From Symbiodinium natans (lineage: Eukaryota > Sar > Dinophyceae > Suessiales > Symbiodiniaceae): DNA of 64,000 nt. The notes under the pieces are model-generated. The model was not told the DNA's origin. It was given only the letters and a program-made list of their open reading frames with translations, and ran no database searches. The position numbers were made by a program, and so were the translations under genes. Shown piece after piece: positions 63,857-64,000 of this stretch (positions are counted from its first letter, which is position 1; every line of letters begins with the position of its first letter). The DNA lies in the NCBI GenBank assembly GCA_905221605.1, contig CAJNDS010000343.1, positions 62,001 through 126,000 on the forward strand, given 5' to 3'.

Positions 63857-64000
63857 GTTTTCTGGTTGAATCTCTCAGAGTTTGGGCTTGGGGTTTGAGG
63901 TTAAGGGCTTGCGGTTTGGGGCTTAGTCCCCCCAAGCCCCGAACCCCAACCCCAAGTTCTAAACCATAAACTAAACCCCAAACCCCAACCCACAACCCCG

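Overview
The window looks like nuclear DNA of a dinoflagellate, probably a Symbiodiniaceae-like alga. The evidence is a tandem chlorophyll a/c light-harvesting polyprotein gene, relics of the dinoflagellate spliced leader, a dinoflagellate-type Ty1/copia element, introns that read best with GC and GA donors as well as GT, and TTTAGGG-type repeats throughout. Nearly every supportable gene is on the + strand.

Layout. 1-5.1 kb: 3' part of a copia-type retroelement (RT, RNase H, an extra C-terminal Rossmann-like segment), a second membrane/zinc ORF and a probable 3' LTR start. 5.6-7.2 kb: a retro-inserted cDNA with a spliced-leader relic, an unknown 216-aa ORF, an A-rich tail and an 11-bp target-site duplication; it sits inside an older broken reading frame. 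7.2-10.5 kb: decayed coding remnants and repeats. 11.7-12.9 kb: an intronless two-domain CREG-like secreted protein just behind a second spliced-leader relic. 15.5-16.9 kb: an unknown Cys/His-rich gene with one intron. 18.4-23.8 kb: a segmental duplication (two copies about 2.7 kb apart) carrying small ORFs. 25.6-32.4 kb: a light-harvesting polyprotein gene with two leader exons and eight identical 176-residue units, each split by a 212-216 nt intron.

33-64 kb looks like telomere-like junk (CCCTAAA/TTTAGGG and variants), but between the repeats lie short coding islands that join in frame. From 40.66 to 63.86 kb I can read about 38 exons of one large pentatricopeptide-repeat (PPR) protein, running off the right edge. 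Its introns are made largely of telomere-like repeats, often G-rich at the 5' end and C-rich at the 3' end, and several have 5-8 bp direct repeats at the two splice junctions. I read these as intron-making mobile elements (introner-like) with telomere-like termini; this is the most interesting system in the window.

Nothing here was confirmed by database search or transcript data. Exon joins rest on frame, phase, splice dinucleotides and the 35-residue PPR period.
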